Assembly: GCA_910577555.1 (NCBI GenBank)
Contig: CAJTLF010000001.1
Location: forward strand, 124,001 to 188,000
From: an uncultured Christensenella sp.
GTDB taxonomy: Bacteria > Bacillota > Clostridia > Christensenellales > Borkfalkiaceae
Length of the DNA: 64,000 bases
Reading direction: 5' to 3'
The stretch's first letter is position 1; each line of letters opens with the position of its first letter. The notes under the pieces were generated by a model. The model saw only the letters and a program-made list of their open reading frames with translations. It did no database searches and was not told the DNA's origin. Below are positions 51,148-60,266 of this stretch, one piece after another. The translations under genes and the position numbers were made by a program.

Positions 51148-51238
51148 TGACGTTACCCCCTGTATAGGCAAGGTAACTTATTAAAAGCGCAATTACGACG
51201 AGTGCCGCAATCACTAAAATTCTTTTTAAAATTTTCAT
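51140..51238 (-). CDS. Tiny single-TM protein
   Basis: 32 residues, MKILKRILVIAALVV then IALLISYLAYTGGNVNA, i.e. a basic start and one TM helix. AAGGAG lies upstream. The stop overlaps the ATPase start. Intact version of the frame-interrupted gene at 11975-12075. Position corresponds to pVI or a small coat gene in inoviruses, by inference. Confidence 0.65.
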   Translation of the reverse strand: MKILKRILVIAALVVIALLISYLAYTGGNVNA

Positions 51239-51310
51239 TATAATTCTCCTTAAAAAATGTATTAAAAAATAAGATGCCGAAAGATATGTTCTCTCGGCAT
51301 CCCTTTTCTG

Positions 51311-53425
51311 TTAACCGCTCTTACCGTCTAACTTCGACCAATCAACACTATCCCAATCGAAGCTGTCTAAATAGGAATCAACTTCTTCGGGCGATACGTT
51401 GCCGTTAAGTTCAGGCGACTTGGGCTGTTTTAGCTTTCGCCGTTTTACTGAATTACCTATTGCCTTAAACGGGGCAGTAATCAGCCACAACAATCCTTTA
51501 ACTATCGCGCCGAGAATAGGCGAAAGAATAGGGTAAAATAAGACGAAAATCAAAATCACTGCAATTAACGCGATAATCATAAGAAATATGTTTCTTGATT
51601 TTTCGTTGTGATAATCTTCTTCAAGCGGCGGGGTAACACCCGAAATAATATCGGTAGGATTATTTACAACGGGTATTTCCGTTTCTACGCCGTCGGTGGT
51701 AAACCAAAGCGAAATTATATCGAAATCAAGGTAAACGGTTTCCTGCGCTACGTAAGCGTTAAATTCATTGTTACCCCAATTTTCGCAGTTCGTCTTAACA
51801 AGCGTTTTGCCGCCGTCAACCTTATCATTACTGCTATAAGTTGAAGTGCACGGGGCACACATATATTGAGTAGTGCTATAACGAAGAAGTACAACCGTTT
51901 CGTCGTTCGTTTCCGCTTTTTGACACTCGGCTTTAAGATTTGAAACGTCGTTTTCGTTTATGTATAAGCTACCTGCAATTTCGCTGTCCGAACCCGTTAA
52001 ATCGTTACTCGTAACTTTCTCAATAGCCTTTTTACTGTCATAAATGGTTTCTACGTCAAAACCGCCGCTGAATATTGTTTGCCATAAATTTTTTGTCGTG
52101 ATATTCCAAAAAACTTCCTGCATTTCGTCCGCGTTTATTTCTTTGCGGTTATATCCGTACTCGTAACCGTTCTGAACATAATCTTCAAACAGATATTTGC
52201 TGTATCTGTCGTTTAGCATTTCACCACCGAGATACGAGCTGTTAGATAATAACTTTTGCTTTAACACTTCGCCGTCGATATCGTATTCTTCACAAGGCTT
52301 GCCGCCTGTAAAGAAAACCGCCGCGAAGTTGTCAAAGTTTTCGTGTACGACTTCCGTCCCGTTCAACCATAAAAAGCCCCAATGGAAGGTATCACCGACT
52401 TCGTAACCATAGTTGGAAGTCCAATCTGATATACCCGATTTTGAAAACCACGAAGATTTTGCATTTTCCCAAAACACATTGAACAGAAAATACATATCGT
52501 CCGAAAGATTTTCAGTATCCGCACCGTGCAAAGAATTGATTTTGTTATAAGTATAGTTATCTTCCGTAACCAATATAGGTTTCGTAAAATACTCGAACCA
52601 CTCGCAAACGATTTTTGAAAGATCGCCGTAATCGGTAAAATACTTATTCGGAACACGGAAATAGCAAGTATTTAGTTGCGATTGTTCGCCATTGTAATAA
52701 TCGCCCTGCGGACGGTAAAATGTGTGCTTTACATCCAGCTCAATATATTTGTCAAAGCCGTCAACCGTGCAAATTAAGGTATCACTTTCCGCCAATTCAG
52801 AGCCGTAGCCCTTAACATAACCTGTGTAAGTATATTTCTGCGCACTGGTATATTCCGTCGCCACACCTTTAATACACAGCGTTATTCCGCTTATTTCATA
52901 CACGCGGTTATTCGCTTCGACTGTATTCAAAATGTTTCGCGTTTGATTATTCGTAAAGGCTATTTTGAATTTATAAAACCGCCCTTCATAACCTGCCGCA
53001 TTCGAACAATTCAAGAACTTTAACGGGTATGTATCATACGCCGATTTACCGTATTTGAGCTGTATTCTATTACGTTCGGTATCCGTATCGAAAGCCAAAT
53101 CCTGCGGATTATAGACATAGATATACAGTCCATAATCGCTCTGCTTGTCCGCATAATAGGAATAGCAAAATTCCACTAGCGATATAAGCTGTGGCTTGCC
53201 GTTTTCTTTATGCGGATAGTCCTCGATATTAAAAGCGTTACCGCCAAGCGTAGAGTTTTGAAGATTATCCCAAACGTTGGTATTTTCGTATGCGGCGCGG
53301 ATACCGTCCGCTGTGTCGGCAAATGCGGACAAATTAACTTTTTCGCAAATTACCGTAATAACGCACAATACAACCGACAAAACCGCATAACAGATATTTT
53401 TAAATTTCAACCGTTTCTTTATCAT
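51311..53425 (-). CDS. Large secreted, C-terminally anchored surface protein, element B copy
   Basis: 704 residues; homologue of 12157-14208. Signal peptide (ICYAVLSVVLCVITVI) cut near SAFA, conserved N-terminal domain (FCYSYYADKQSDYGLYIYVYNPQDLAFDTDTERNRIQL), a divergent middle, then a C-terminal TM (FLMIIALIAVILIFVLFYPIL) with basic ITAPFKAIGNSVKRRK and an acidic tail. pIII-like by position. Receptor-facing parts differ from A more than the ends do. Confidence 0.75.
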   Translation of the reverse strand: MIKKRLKFKNICYAVLSVVLCVITVICEKVNLSAFADTADGIRAAYENTNVWDNLQNSTLGGNAFNIEDYPHKENGKPQLISLVEFCYSYYADKQSDYGLYIYVYNPQDLAFDTDTERNRIQLKYGKSAYDTYPLKFLNCSNAAGYEGRFYKFKIAFTNNQTRNILNTVEANNRVYEISGITLCIKGVATEYTSAQKYTYTGYVKGYGSELAESDTLICTVDGFDKYIELDVKHTFYRPQGDYYNGEQSQLNTCYFRVPNKYFTDYGDLSKIVCEWFEYFTKPILVTEDNYTYNKINSLHGADTENLSDDMYFLFNVFWENAKSSWFSKSGISDWTSNYGYEVGDTFHWGFLWLNGTEVVHENFDNFAAVFFTGGKPCEEYDIDGEVLKQKLLSNSSYLGGEMLNDRYSKYLFEDYVQNGYEYGYNRKEINADEMQEVFWNITTKNLWQTIFSGGFDVETIYDSKKAIEKVTSNDLTGSDSEIAGSLYINENDVSNLKAECQKAETNDETVVLLRYSTTQYMCAPCTSTYSSNDKVDGGKTLVKTNCENWGNNEFNAYVAQETVYLDFDIISLWFTTDGVETEIPVVNNPTDIISGVTPPLEEDYHNEKSRNIFLMIIALIAVILIFVLFYPILSPILGAIVKGLLWLITAPFKAIGNSVKRRKLKQPKSPELNGNVSPEEVDSYLDSFDWDSVDWSKLDGKSG

Positions 53426-53437
53426 ATCGTTTCAACC

Positions 53438-53986
53438 TCAACAGAAATATATTTGCGTTTTTGCTTTTTCTACTCCGTCCGTAACCGTAAGAATAAAGCT
53501 GTTTTCTTTTTGCATATCCGTATTCGGAACATCCGTTATCGTTTTATCGGGGTATTTCGACTGAATAACCGCTTGCAACGTCAAGTCAAACGGCACAGAC
53601 AGATAAAAGCAAGTTTCCGATTTAACAAGATTAAACAGTTTTGAGCAATCGTATTCCGCCAAATCGCTTTTGAAATTTTTACGGTTATCGTCAACCGAAA
53701 AATCAAAATTTTCTACGTTTTTAACATTCAGCGTTATTCGTACGTCGAAAGAAACCGTTTGCCCCGTTAAAGTACCGCAAGTAAAAACATAAACGTTATC
53801 TTTTTCAAACTCAACGTCCTTTTTCTCACCTGTAATCACTTCGTTACCGTACTGAACATAAAAGTTGCGTTGACCGTTACCGATATACGAGTAAGCCATA
53901 CCCACCGCTCCAAGCAATAATACAAGCAGTAATACAAGCAAGCCTACACGAACAAAAACGGAAATTGCCTTACTTGATTTCTCCAT
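53438..53986 (-). CDS. Short N-terminally anchored surface protein
   Basis: 182 residues with a TM at about 10-33 (VGLLVLLLVLLLGAVGMAYSYI). Corresponds to the first half of the 395-residue A protein (14217-15404) but stops before its beta-sandwich repeats. Lies 11 bases after the 514-residue protein and 13 before the large surface protein. Confidence 0.65.
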   Translation of the reverse strand: MEKSSKAISVFVRVGLLVLLLVLLLGAVGMAYSYIGNGQRNFYVQYGNEVITGEKKDVEFEKDNVYVFTCGTLTGQTVSFDVRITLNVKNVENFDFSVDDNRKNFKSDLAEYDCSKLFNLVKSETCFYLSVPFDLTLQAVIQSKYPDKTITDVPNTDMQKENSFILTVTDGVEKAKTQIYFC

Positions 53987-53997
53987 ATTGCACCTGC

Positions 53998-55542
53998 TTA
54001 ATATTTCTTTCGCTTAACACCGCTGCAAACCACCGCAATTATTGCTATCAGCGCAACCCCGCATACAACGCCGCCGATAATCTGCCATTTATTGTTTTTA
54101 ACCGTATTTACAACTTTTTCCATGCCCGTTGCTTCCTCGGCGGTTACGCTTAAGTCTGCCGTTACGCCGTTTTTTGCAAAGCTCTCTGTCGTAAATTCGG
54201 GACTTGCGGAATAGACGGTCATAACGCACAAGTTAAGTTCGCTTGCGATAGGAACAAGGGAAGTTCCGTATTCAACCGTTTTTGTTTCGTATACTTCGCC
54301 ATCCACGTAGAACGTAACCGTACACATTATTACTTCCCAATGCGCGGTTAAAGTCAAATCGTCCGTAACGGGTTGATTTTCATATTCCGTACCGTCAGCC
54401 ATATACCAACCGACAAAGTTGTAACCCATTTTTGTTGGCGTAACCAACGTTACGGCATTATTCAACATAACCGTTTGATTATCCACCTCTGATCCGCCGT
54501 CCGAATTAAATATTACGGTGAATCTATTACGTTCCCACTTCGCCGTTAAAGTTGTATCCGCCTTAATTACTTGATTTGTGTACTGCATGCCGTCCGACAG
54601 GAACCACCCCTTGAATGCGTAACCGTCTCGGGTAGGGGTAGAAAGCGTTGCCGATGTGTTCCAATCTACCGTTTGACTTGCAACCGCAGAGCCACCGTCC
54701 GAATTAAACGTTACCGTGAACTGGTTGATTTCAAACTTTGCGTAAAGTTGCGTGTCGGCATATATGAGTTCCCCATCATAAGCTCGCGTATAATTGCTAT
54801 CGTAATACCAGCCGACAAATGCATGTCCCTCTTTTTCGGGGTCGGCAGGTAAGGGCACGGGCTCTTTTGCGCGTTCCGTATTTACCGTAATTGTGATTGT
54901 GGCGTTAGACAAATACATATGACTAAACGTTGAACTCACAAAACAATCTTTATATTCAACCCAAGATAAAGACAAAAAATCACATTCAATGGATTTTACA
55001 ATATAATTTGTTGAACTACCGAAAAGACCAGACTTTAATATAACAAGACATCCCATTTTTTCAGGTGGCGCCATCGAACTTGAAGATAAATAACTATTAC
55101 AGTCAAAAGCAATTTCGTCAGTTCGAAAATCTTTATAACAAGCACCCCTTACATACAAATAATTAGTTTTATTTAATCTAAAAGCAGAAAAATACGACAA
55201 TACGCCCGTTGCGTTGTAGTTAGAATATACACAATGGGACTCAAAATAAGGTGAATAAGGATAAGAAACAGAAGCCTCTGCCGATGCCGCTGTCGTTACC
55301 GCCATAGAACGGGGAACAGCGCAAGATAACGCCGACATTTTTAGGGTGCCATTTTCGTTGCCGTTATCGGGCGTAGTCTGTTCCGTTTCGGACTTTTTGA
55401 ACCACTCGGACGGCTTTTGTTTACCCGTACCGAATAGTTGTAAACACATACCTATAAGCATTACGAAAACAAGCAAAAATGCTATACCCGTTAATGCCCA
55501 TTTTATTTTGTCACTTTTCTTATGCTTATTTAATTCGTTCAT
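53998..55542 (-). CDS. Adhesin-like protein with Listeria-Bacteroides (InlB B-type) repeats
   Basis: 514 residues. N-terminal TM (about 15-37) in a segment homologous to the A protein at 15424-16482, then a unique region with several cysteines, then about four Flg_new repeats (VTFNSDGGSAVASQTV, TPTRDGYAFKGWF, VIFNSDGGSEVDNQTV, TPTKMGYNFVGWY) and a C-terminal TM (IIGGVVCGVALIAIIAVVC). These repeats are common in adhesins. Shared anchor with a replaced exterior suggests adhesin swapping between sibling elements. Confidence 0.8.
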   Translation of the reverse strand: MNELNKHKKSDKIKWALTGIAFLLVFVMLIGMCLQLFGTGKQKPSEWFKKSETEQTTPDNGNENGTLKMSALSCAVPRSMAVTTAASAEASVSYPYSPYFESHCVYSNYNATGVLSYFSAFRLNKTNYLYVRGACYKDFRTDEIAFDCNSYLSSSSMAPPEKMGCLVILKSGLFGSSTNYIVKSIECDFLSLSWVEYKDCFVSSTFSHMYLSNATITITVNTERAKEPVPLPADPEKEGHAFVGWYYDSNYTRAYDGELIYADTQLYAKFEINQFTVTFNSDGGSAVASQTVDWNTSATLSTPTRDGYAFKGWFLSDGMQYTNQVIKADTTLTAKWERNRFTVIFNSDGGSEVDNQTVMLNNAVTLVTPTKMGYNFVGWYMADGTEYENQPVTDDLTLTAHWEVIMCTVTFYVDGEVYETKTVEYGTSLVPIASELNLCVMTVYSASPEFTTESFAKNGVTADLSVTAEEATGMEKVVNTVKNNKWQIIGGVVCGVALIAIIAVVCSGVKRKKY

Positions 55543-55701
55543 TTTTTACCTCTTTTTAAATTTGATTTATTTTAAAAAATTTCTGCGGCTTACAGAAAGA
55601 TTTGCAAGCCGCAGTTCGTTTGTGTTCAGCTTATCGTTTGACTTGCGTAAAATTCGCCGCCACCAAAGCAATTAAAATACAATGTAGCGGCAATACGCCG
55701 T

Positions 55702-56049
55702 TTATGCGTTTGCTTTAATAAGCATATCAAGCATACTCTTGTCCGACTTACGTGCCGGCTGAACGGGACATTCATAGATTTCACCGTTTTCGTCGGTAGA
55801 AACAACCTTAAATGTGTTGCCTTCGATAACGTGCCCGTCGTCTGCCGCAAACTTGAAAGGCACGACGACAAGTTCCGCTTCGTTTGCGCCGTCGTATACT
55901 ATGTCAAGGACTTTATAGCCGCCTAAATCGGGCGGAATAACCTGCGCCTTAACTTCGGTATTTCTTACCTTTCCGTTAATGTAGTAAGCAAAATAACTTT
56001 TGCCGTTCTTTTCAAAGAGTTCTCTTTCAACTTTAATCACGTTTGCCAT
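55702..56049 (-). CDS. Small conserved beta-rich protein, possible ssDNA-binding protein
   Basis: 115 residues; homologue of 17601-17957, with YFAYYINGKVRNTEVKA, GGYKVLDIVYDGANEAELVV and GEIYECPVQPARKSDKSMLDMLI. Overlaps the upstream stop by one base. Same reasoning and same uncertainty as for the A copy. Confidence 0.55.
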   Translation of the reverse strand: MANVIKVERELFEKNGKSYFAYYINGKVRNTEVKAQVIPPDLGGYKVLDIVYDGANEAELVVVPFKFAADDGHVIEGNTFKVVSTDENGEIYECPVQPARKSDKSMLDMLIKANA

Positions 56050-56369
56050 TATGCCGCATTACCCCCGTTATTCTTTCTATACTTACCTATGCTCTGCGAA
56101 GCCGCCGCCGCTTTCTCCTTATCTTTCGTTTCGCTCAAAACCTTATCGTAGATATAAGAACCGGCGTGGTCGCTTTGACAGAGAAGATAACCGGAACGCA
56201 AACCCTGATTATACGGGTCAAGTTCCTCACCTTTTTTGTCGCCACGCTTATGACGATTTTCCTTACGCTCTTCTGCGTAACCTTTTGCCCTTTTGCTCGG
56301 TCTCAGCCACTTTCTGATTCTGGGCTGTTCCGCATTTTCTTCGGGCTTTTTTTCACTGTTTCTTCCCAT
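56049..56369 (-). CDS. Small basic conserved protein, element B copy
   Basis: 106 residues; homologue of 17987-18289 with LRPSKRAKGYAEERK and LRSGYLLCQSDHAGSY. First gene of the structural module; it and the next gene overlap by one base. Confidence 0.6.
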   Translation of the reverse strand: MGRNSEKKPEENAEQPRIRKWLRPSKRAKGYAEERKENRHKRGDKKGEELDPYNQGLRSGYLLCQSDHAGSYIYDKVLSETKDKEKAAAASQSIGKYRKNNGGNAA

Positions 56370-56589
56370 TAAAATATCTCCTTAAATGTAAATTGATTTT
56401 TACAGTATTTTTCGTCTGCTTTTCAGACAGCAACTGCATATTAAATTTTGATTTGCTTTAACCCTCGCAACTTAATGAAACTACACGTCTCAGTTGGGTG
56501 AAGAAAGGGGCCCGCTTTATTCTACCCACTAAAAAACTATTGCAGATTATTAAAGACTTTTGATTGCAAAATTTCAAGAAGCGTAACCG

Positions 56590-56868
56590 TTACTCGATAT
56601 AGGTGCGAACGAACATAGACGAATGTAACCGCTTACCGTCGTTCCCGAACAACTTTTCGTAAAGTAAATCTCTCAACTTCGTACGGCTGTAGTAAGTATC
56701 TTCACTTAAAATTCGCGTTGTCCCCAAACCGTTGGAAGAAAAACAGATATGCTGGCTTACGATAAATTCTTCGGTGCGGTAAACGTTAGTTGCGTTCTCT
56801 AAAAAATCAACGTCGGAAATTTTTACGCCGCAGATTTCACACAAACATTTAAAATCTTCGCTTATCAT
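56590..56868 (-). CDS. Hypothetical protein with N-terminal Cys motif
   Basis: 92 residues; CLCEICGVKISD near the start could bind a metal, though only three cysteines are clustered. It lies between the HTH gene and the structural module; no counterpart in A. The ATG follows GGAGATAGAG. Confidence 0.55.
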   Translation of the reverse strand: MISEDFKCLCEICGVKISDVDFLENATNVYRTEEFIVSQHICFSSNGLGTTRILSEDTYYSRTKLRDLLYEKLFGNDGKRLHSSMFVRTYIE

Positions 56869-56882
56869 CTCTATCTCCTAAT

Positions 56883-57176
56883 TCAAATAATTTTGTTTGC
56901 AAAATAAGTGATTAGTTCTCTAATCAAACGTCTGATATGTTCTTCCGAATAGCACATTTCCGCCGCAACGGTTTCTTGCGTTTTATTCTGAATGTAAAGA
57001 CAACCGAATAAATCGTAGAGTCTTGCCGGTGCTTGCCGTATTGCGTTCACATACTTTTCTGCTAACGCTTTTGCCCTTGAGACTCCAGCGTTTATAGAGA
57101 GCGCATCCATATTTGCCTTGCGTGAGAAGTAATACCTGACTTCTCTCAATTCGTTCTTGACCTGCTCGCTTAACAC
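56883..57176 (-). CDS. Phage-type HTH regulator (sigma region 4-like)
   Basis: 97 residues; homologue of 18708-19001. RQAPARLYDLFGCLYIQNKTQETVAAEMCYSEEHIRRLIREL forms the helix-turn-helix. Probably controls the structural module, as its A counterpart does. Confidence 0.6.
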   Translation of the reverse strand: MLSEQVKNELREVRYYFSRKANMDALSINAGVSRAKALAEKYVNAIRQAPARLYDLFGCLYIQNKTQETVAAEMCYSEEHIRRLIRELITYFANKII

Positions 57177-57275
57177 AACTTTCTCCTTGATATTTTTGCA
57201 ATCGCTGTAAGGCGTAACCCTTACACTTCTTTCAGTACAAAATTTTTCCGAAGTTCGTATTTTTGCGAAAAAAAG

Positions 57276-57689
57276 TTATAAAAAATTTTTCAACCGTAAT
57301 AAAATGCGTGGTAAAAGTTCAGACATAGTGCTTTTGGCAATACCTAATATGACCGCTATTTCTTGCTGCGTTTTGCCTTCAAAGTAGTACAACTGAACAA
57401 CCCGTCGATCACGTTCCGACAACTGCTCAATAGCTGCGTGAAGTTTTGATAATTCTTCCGAATGTTCTTCGCTCTCTATTAAGGCGGCGACAAAATCTTG
57501 CGATTCGTCTTCTATCTCGAAACCCTTTTCCGACAACCCTTCAATGGAAGTTACGCTAATGCTGTCTTTTGCCCTATACTCACGCATGCGCTGTTTCCGT
57601 TCCGGTTGAACGTAAGCGCGGTAAATTTCCTCGCTCACTTCAACCTTTTGCCCCTTGACATACAAATAGTAGGTCTTGTTTTCCTGCAT
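57276..57689 (-). CDS. Sigma-70 region 4 protein of the conjugative-element type
   Basis: 137 residues. The N terminus (YYLYVKGQKVEVSEEIYRAYVQPERKQRMREY) is the form found in Tn916-like and other ICE sigma-like proteins; the C terminus (LSERDRRVVQLYYFEGKTQQEIAVILGIAKSTMSELLPR) is a sigma region 4 HTH. Without region 2 it is more likely an activator than a full sigma factor. Replaces the DeoR-like gene of A. Confidence 0.75.
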   Translation of the reverse strand: MQENKTYYLYVKGQKVEVSEEIYRAYVQPERKQRMREYRAKDSISVTSIEGLSEKGFEIEDESQDFVAALIESEEHSEELSKLHAAIEQLSERDRRVVQLYYFEGKTQQEIAVILGIAKSTMSELLPRILLRLKNFL

Positions 57690-57771
57690 TTAAAAAACTC
57701 CTTCGCCGAACGCTAATTCGGACAAAGGAGTAGATATAGGTGCAGAGCCAACCCATTTTAGCCGTACTCTC

Positions 57772-57854
57772 GCAATAAGGGCAGAGCTAAAAAAGGGTAC
57801 ACCGGCGTTTTCCATATAATAGGAAAACTTTTATGTATCCTTTGCCCTTATTGC
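57772..57854. other. Three nested helices, possible small RNA or ssDNA signal
   Basis: GCAATAAGGGCA (57772-57783) pairs with TGCCCTTATTGC (57843-57854); AAAGGGTACA (57792-57801) with TGTATCCTTT (57834-57843); GTTTTCC (57807-57813) with GGAAAAC (57822-57828). Together they form one long, interrupted stem. Contains the AAAGGRTACACCRGC motif also found at 29811-29826. Confidence 0.5.
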
Positions 57855-57893
57855 AAATCAGGCATTAAATATTTTTTTATTTCAAAACAAAAA

Positions 57894-57948
57894 AAGCCTT
57901 GACGAACGCAACCCGAAGATAATCAGGTCATTGTTCGTCAAGGCTTTT
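57894..57948. terminator. Bidirectional terminator
   Basis: AAGCCTTGACGAAC (57894-57907) pairs perfectly with 57933-57946; A-rich before and T-rich after. It isolates the Com-like gene from the sigma-like gene promoter region. Confidence 0.8.
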
Positions 57949-58070
57949 CATTTCCTTGCTTTCACGCATTTATAATGCGTCTTACAAACACTTACAAAAT
58001 GAGTAGTGGCACGGGCGATATTACTCGGTTTTACGAAACCGTTGCTTGCTCATAATGCGATTATTAAATT

Positions 58071-58241
58071 TTATTGACTTACGGTTATTACAACCTTTTG
58101 CTCTTTCATTTTCTTACTTGAAAGACAGCAGCCACATTTCCGACATTTCATAAGTACAATCCCTTTGGCATTTTTATAGCCACAATTCCGCTGTCCGCAG
58201 TTCGGGCAGTACATTTGTACGTTTTCAAGACTTTCCGACAA
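58071..58241 (-). CDS. Com-like small zinc-finger protein
   Basis: 56 residues from TTG at 58241, which has AAGGAG about 11 bases upstream; an ATG at 58214 gives 47. YCPNCGQRNCGYKNAKG, IVLMKCRKCGCCLSSKK has two CxxC knuckles in the pattern of phage Mu Com-type translational regulators and similar small proteins of ICEs. May bind RNA or DNA. An overlapping ATG frame (about 34 codons) ends early and lacks the cysteine pattern. Confidence 0.6.
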   Translation of the reverse strand: MSESLENVQMYCPNCGQRNCGYKNAKGIVLMKCRKCGCCLSSKKMKEQKVVITVSQ

Positions 58242-58984
58242 TTTATACTCATCTCCTTATCACCATAATCAAATAACAATGAGTAGAAACGGGGGAAACC
58301 ACTCAAATATTACCTAAATCTTAACTTATAAATCCGCTGTTTTTTCATTTTTCTGTCGTGTCTTTTCGTGTAAATCTAACCAAAGATAAACACAAAATAT
58401 AAACAAATGTTTGTATTGAATATTATAGTTTTCCCTACGGATTAAGTCAAGGAAAACAAACCACATTTTTAAAATGTCTATGTGATTTTTTTGTGAACAC
58501 AAAAGCAAAGGCTTTTATCGTTTTGCAAGCAGTATAGCACCTAATACTTGACATGCATAGTCATATATAAAAAATTTTTTATGATTTTTTTCTTACAGAA
58601 GCACACATAGAATATTAAGCAATTTTTGGGGAAGTTAGCGAGAGTTTAACAGAGCCGATTTTACCTTATCAACTCCGTTTCGGTGGCAAGCATTCACGGA
58701 GTTGACAAGGCAATACTTTACCAAAAATTTTACAACAATAAAATCGCCCCTGTTTTTTAGGTTTTGTCTTTTGACAAAAACAAAAGGAGTGTGGCGGATT
58801 TATGTTTTACTCGTCTGTTCCCCCGTAGTGGGTTATCAACATTGCCCGAAAATGTGTGTTAATGTTTGGTTTCTGCACACAAATGTGTGGCTGCTGCCTA
58901 AAAAATGTCCTATTATGTGGCTGAATTTAAGTTTATACTGCTTTTGCAATCACTTATAAACGCTTATACACAATAGTCATTCAA
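58242..58984. other. Long non-coding leader of the element B integrase
   Basis: No gene of useful length. Contains the nested inverted repeat at 58656-58746 and a small hairpin GTTTTGTC/GACAAAAAC (58762-58780). A TTGACA-like hexamer at 58551-58556 lies in an AT-rich context. Confidence 0.4.
58656..58746 (+). other. Nested inverted repeat upstream of the integrase
   Basis: CGATTTTA (58656-58663) pairs with TAAAATCG (58739-58746), and CCTTATCAACTCCGT (58664-58678) with ACGGAGTTGACAAGG (58696-58710). It occupies the same relative place as leader copy 2 in element A but with different sequence. Confidence 0.5.
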
Positions 58985-60205
58985 GTGTCAGAACTCAACA
59001 CGCAAAAAGCAAATTTTACACCTAAAGAAATTTCAAAGCTACTCAATTTTATACAAGAGCATCCGTCAGAAGAAGGCGACGATTTAACTGCCATTGTACT
59101 CAAAATGGGACTTAACTCGGTTGCCAAAAAGCCGACGCCGAAAGCTCAACAGCAAAATGTTTTAAAATTCACAAAAAAGGAGATTGACGCAATGTCGGAA
59201 CCCGTAAAAATATTACTTATTTATAGCGGTCATGCGGTAAAATACCGCACGCTTAAGAACACAAACCAAGTACGTTTTCGCAGAGACGGTTATAATATAG
59301 AGCTTTGCGATAAAGACTTAAACGCATTAAGAATAAGATTTTTAAATGCCATTGAACAAGCTATACCACGTAGGAAGCCTGTTACACCGCTTTTAAAAGA
59401 CTATTTAAACGAATGGATTTCCATTAAAAAGACCACCGTTAAAGAAAGCACGTTAAAAGGCTATATTGATTTAATGAACGCACATATAATTCCAGCGTTT
59501 GGCGATAAGCATTTGGACGAAATTACCCGTGCTGATATTCAGAACTACTTATCTGCTTTAGTAGATAAAGAAAAATACCGTACCGCCGAAAAACTTAAAG
59601 TGCAGCTTAAAGCCATCTTCGACGTTGCCGTTTCCGATTACAACTTCAAATCACCTATGACAAAAGTAGAAGTTACCAAATACGAAGTAAAGAAGGGCAA
59701 TTCACTTTCATTATTAGAAGAAAAGACCGTCGTTGATTACTGCATTTTACATAAGGAAGAACCTGTTTGCAGCGCAATTTTAATTCTTCTTTATACGGGT
59801 ATGCGTGTTGGTGAACTCGTTTCTGCCGTTCTCTATGACAATTATATTGAATGTGAAACAGAGAAAATACGCAAGGGTAAAGCAAAAGAAACAAGAAAAA
59901 TACCTATTTCACCTATGCTTAAACGGGTTATGCAGTATATTGACTTTGAAGCGGCTAAAACGGTAAAGCGTGATTATATCAATAGACGCTTTCAAAAGAT
60001 TATACAAGGCAGACACACTCACGAACTGCGTTATACTTTCATTACCAGAGCGAAAGAATGCGGTTGCAACTTGGAACTCGTAATGCTTTGGGACGGACAC
60101 AAATTCGATAAAGAAGTAGTAACAACCGCCGTTGATCGTGGTTACACTACTTATTCTGACAGCTACTATTTCAAAGAAATTGAAAAAATTAACTATGAGC
60201 TTTAA
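58985..60205 (+). CDS. int: Tyrosine integrase of element B
   Basis: 406 residues from GTG at 58985; no good ribosome binding site is visible, which may limit synthesis. Same extended N terminus as the A integrase (LLNFIQEHPSEEGDDLTAIVLKM, KFTKKEIDAM). Catalytic residues Arg274 (TGMRVGEL), His346/Arg349 (HELR), His372 (WDGHK), Tyr387 or 390. Lies about 220 bases from the 3' end of the second tRNA-Leu. The A and B integrases use the same core sequence. Confidence 0.93.
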   Translation: MSELNTQKANFTPKEISKLLNFIQEHPSEEGDDLTAIVLKMGLNSVAKKPTPKAQQQNVLKFTKKEIDAMSEPVKILLIYSGHAVKYRTLKNTNQVRFRRDGYNIELCDKDLNALRIRFLNAIEQAIPRRKPVTPLLKDYLNEWISIKKTTVKESTLKGYIDLMNAHIIPAFGDKHLDEITRADIQNYLSALVDKEKYRTAEKLKVQLKAIFDVAVSDYNFKSPMTKVEVTKYEVKKGNSLSLLEEKTVVDYCILHKEEPVCSAILILLYTGMRVGELVSAVLYDNYIECETEKIRKGKAKETRKIPISPMLKRVMQYIDFEAAKTVKRDYINRRFQKIIQGRHTHELRYTFITRAKECGCNLELVMLWDGHKFDKEVVTTAVDRGYTTYSDSYYFKEIEKINYEL

Positions 60206-60211
60206 TATGTA

Positions 60212-60250
60212 AAAAGGGACAGACCGAACATTACGATTTGTCCCTTTTTT
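60212..60250 (+). terminator. Integrase terminator
   Basis: AAAAAGGGACA pairs with TGTCCCTTTTTT right after the integrase stop. Confidence 0.85.
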
Positions 60251-60266
60251 ATTACCGTCCGCCACG

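Larger units (their letters stand above)
57690..58070. other. Non-coding region rich in hairpins
   Basis: Holds the nested hairpin 57772-57854 and the strong terminator 57894-57946. The rest is AT-rich without a gene. Confidence 0.45.

Noticed and set aside
57276..57689. Full sigma factor
   Set aside because: Region 2 is absent; only region 4 is seen, so it is called a sigma-like regulator.
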